From Geodermatophilaceae bacterium (GTDB lineage Bacteria; Actinomycetota; Actinomycetes; Mycobacteriales; Geodermatophilaceae): 7,455 nt of DNA. The notes under the pieces are model-generated. The model did not search any database. It had not been told where the DNA came from and saw only the letters and a list, made by a program, of their open reading frames with translations. A program made the position numbers and the translations under genes. Positions 6,267-7,455 of this stretch are shown one piece after another; positions within the stretch are counted from its first letter, which is position 1, and every line of letters starts with the position of its first letter. The stretch spans positions 1-7,455 of the forward strand of contig JACCXW010000303.1 of assembly GCA_013696785.1 (NCBI GenBank), read 5' to 3'.

Positions 6267-7455
6267 TCAGTCATCACAGCCGACCACGGCGCCATAGCGT
6301 CCCTGCACGATCAGGGCCATGTTGTACAGCGCCTCGGACTCGGGATCGAAGTAGTGATAGTGATCGCTGTCGTCCTCGTCGGGCATGTTCGCGGCGATGC
6401 AGGTGCCGCCGTACCACGTATCCCAGCTCGGATCGAGGCCGTAGTAGGCGCTGTCGGCGATCCAGTCTTCCTCGCCCTCCCCCACGAACACGCGGTCGTC
6501 AGGCAGATCGAAGTCGGCCGCGGTGCCTCCGGTCCCCGGGCTGCCGACGAGGACCACAGCATCGGCGCCGAGATCGTCGGGCTGAGCAGCGGCGTAGCTG
6601 GTCATCAGCGTGCCGTAGCTGTGCGCGATGACCGTCGTGCGAGGTGGGCGTGCCGGGCGGGCGGCTGACAGGCCGCTCACCGTGGCGACCAACAGCGGCG
6701 CCCCCTCCGAGGCGTGCACCGGCAGCACCGCCCCGCCGAAATTCGGGGCGTCATAGCCGATCCAGGCGAGCACGGCGACATCCTCGGAGTTGTCCAGCGG
6801 CTCAGTGGCGATCCACAATTCCTCGGCGCGGGCCACCTGCGTCCCCATGTCCCCGGTCACGTCGACACCGGTGCCGGGGACGATCACTGCCACGCTGTCG
6901 GCGGTGTCGAGGTCCCCGACCGAGATGGCCGCCAGGTCGTCCTTCGGATCGAACAGGTACAGCTGCGCCGGCTGCCCGGAAGCCTCAGCCTGGACGAGCG
7001 CGTCCCGCACGGACAGCGTGAAGAACAGATCCTCGTTCATGAGGATGTCCATCGGATCCGCCTGTGGGACGACCAGCTCCGCCAGCAGGCCACGGAGGGT
7101 GTCGTCGAGCAGCGCGCGGTTGGCGGTGTCGCGGGCCCAGGCGGGAACGCCGTCCAGGCCGCCGATCAAGGCAGGGCGCTCCCGGGCCAGCCGAAGCTGG
7201 ACGTCCAGGGACAGCCCCGACCACCATGCGGCCACTGCCGACGGATCGGCAGCCGACGGGACCGTGGGCAACCTGCCGGCCGACCAGATGGTGACGTGCA
7301 GTGCGACCATCAGGTCAGCGAAATCCGAACCCGCCGTGAATCCCGGGATGGCGAGGCCGCGGAAGACACCGACCTCGGAGGCGACAAGTGCGTCGCCCCG
7401 AGCGGCGAATCGGAACGCCTCGTCGATGTGCGCCTGCACCGCCGCAGCGGCCGCC
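6267..7455 (-). CDS. DUF1023-type alpha/beta hydrolase (N-terminus off window)
   Basis: The frame is open to the right edge; the codons just upstream of the GTG at 7439 encode alanines with no stop, and the family usually has a long N-terminal region, so the gene is taken as partial. Counting from that GTG, residues 67-110 carry the typical AVAAWWSGLS...ERPALIGGLDGVPAWARDTANR segment. The hydrolase core follows: a VAVIVPGTG strand (183-191), the nucleophile elbow AHSYGT with S274, a candidate acid at D325 (GEEDWIAD), and a candidate base at H360 or H362 (SDHYHYFDP). Two cysteines, C347 and C388, could form a disulfide. The protein is acidic and ends GCDD. Members are actinobacterial, of unknown substrate, often linked with cell-envelope or secreted functions. 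No signal peptide can be judged without the N-terminus. It shares strand with topA but the 132-base gap argues for separate transcription. Confidence 0.85.
   Translation of the reverse strand, partial: AAAAAVQAHIDEAFRFAARGDALVASEVGVFRGLAIPGFTAGSDFADLMVALHVTIWSAGRLPTVPSAADPSAVAAWWSGLSLDVQLRLARERPALIGGLDGVPAWARDTANRALLDDTLRGLLAELVVPQADPMDILMNEDLFFTLSVRDALVQAEASGQPAQLYLFDPKDDLAAISVGDLDTADSVAVIVPGTGVDVTGDMGTQVARAEELWIATEPLDNSEDVAVLAWIGYDAPNFGGAVLPVHASEGAPLLVATVSGLSAARPARPPRTTVIAHSYGTLMTSYAAAQPDDLGADAVVLVGSPGTGGTAADFDLPDDRVFVGEGEEDWIADSAYYGLDPSWDTWYGGTCIAANMPDEDDSDHYHYFDPESEALYNMALIVQGRYGAVVGCDD

Noticed and set aside
5265..6668. A 467-codon plus-strand open frame across the topA 5' end and the hydrolase gene 3' end.
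   Set aside because: It lies antisense to two well-supported genes and its translation is a low-complexity Arg/Gly/Ala/Val mix with no family motif; this is the usual shadow of GC-rich codons.
1..7455. CRISPR arrays, tRNA or rRNA genes, insertion sequences, prophage or defence genes.
   Set aside because: No spaced repeats, cloverleaf sequences, transposase or phage-type motifs were seen; all sizeable open frames are accounted for by the listed genes or their shadows.

Overview
The window looks like a chromosomal housekeeping segment from a high-GC actinobacterium (Actinomycetota). The evidence is the strongly GC-biased third codon positions, frequent GTG starts, a TopA with no cysteines, four GR(Y/F)GPY repeats and a Lys/Ala tail instead of zinc ribbons, a DUF1023-type hydrolase, and an MFS-thymidylate kinase fusion gene close to topA. 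I cannot name the genus from sequence alone.

Layout from left to right. Positions 1-1946 (minus) hold a long fusion gene that runs off the left edge: a 12-helix MFS membrane domain followed by a thymidylate kinase (TMK)-like domain. Positions 2114-2860 and 2857-3222 (plus) hold a two-gene unit with an ATGA overlap: trans-aconitate 2-methyltransferase (tam) and a small VOC/glyoxalase-fold protein. A nested hairpin at 3239-3277 lies in the short convergent gap and probably stops transcription from both sides. Positions 3288-6134 (minus) are topA, complete. Positions 6267-7455 (minus) hold the C-terminal part of a DUF1023 alpha/beta hydrolase, whose start lies beyond the right edge. The 132-base gap upstream of topA carries a perfect TTGACA hexamer and a repeated sequence and is the likely topA promoter region. 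There is no gene-free stretch longer than 300 bases, and I saw no tRNA, rRNA, CRISPR, insertion sequence or phage feature.

How the genes relate. In many actinobacteria topA is followed by tmk and then holB on the same strand. That order is still visible here, but the tam-VOC pair on the opposite strand separates topA from the TMK fusion gene. The most interesting point is that the TMK-like domain seems to have lost its ATP-handling parts. The Walker A loop keeps its length but lacks the Gly-Lys-Ser/Thr core, the DRY motif reads QRY, and the LID segment is mostly missing. The nucleotide-side motifs TREPG, ADRAEH and DSSVAYQG remain. This suggests a pseudoenzyme fused to a transporter, with the essential dTMP kinase encoded elsewhere. 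That is a sequence-based inference and has not been tested.
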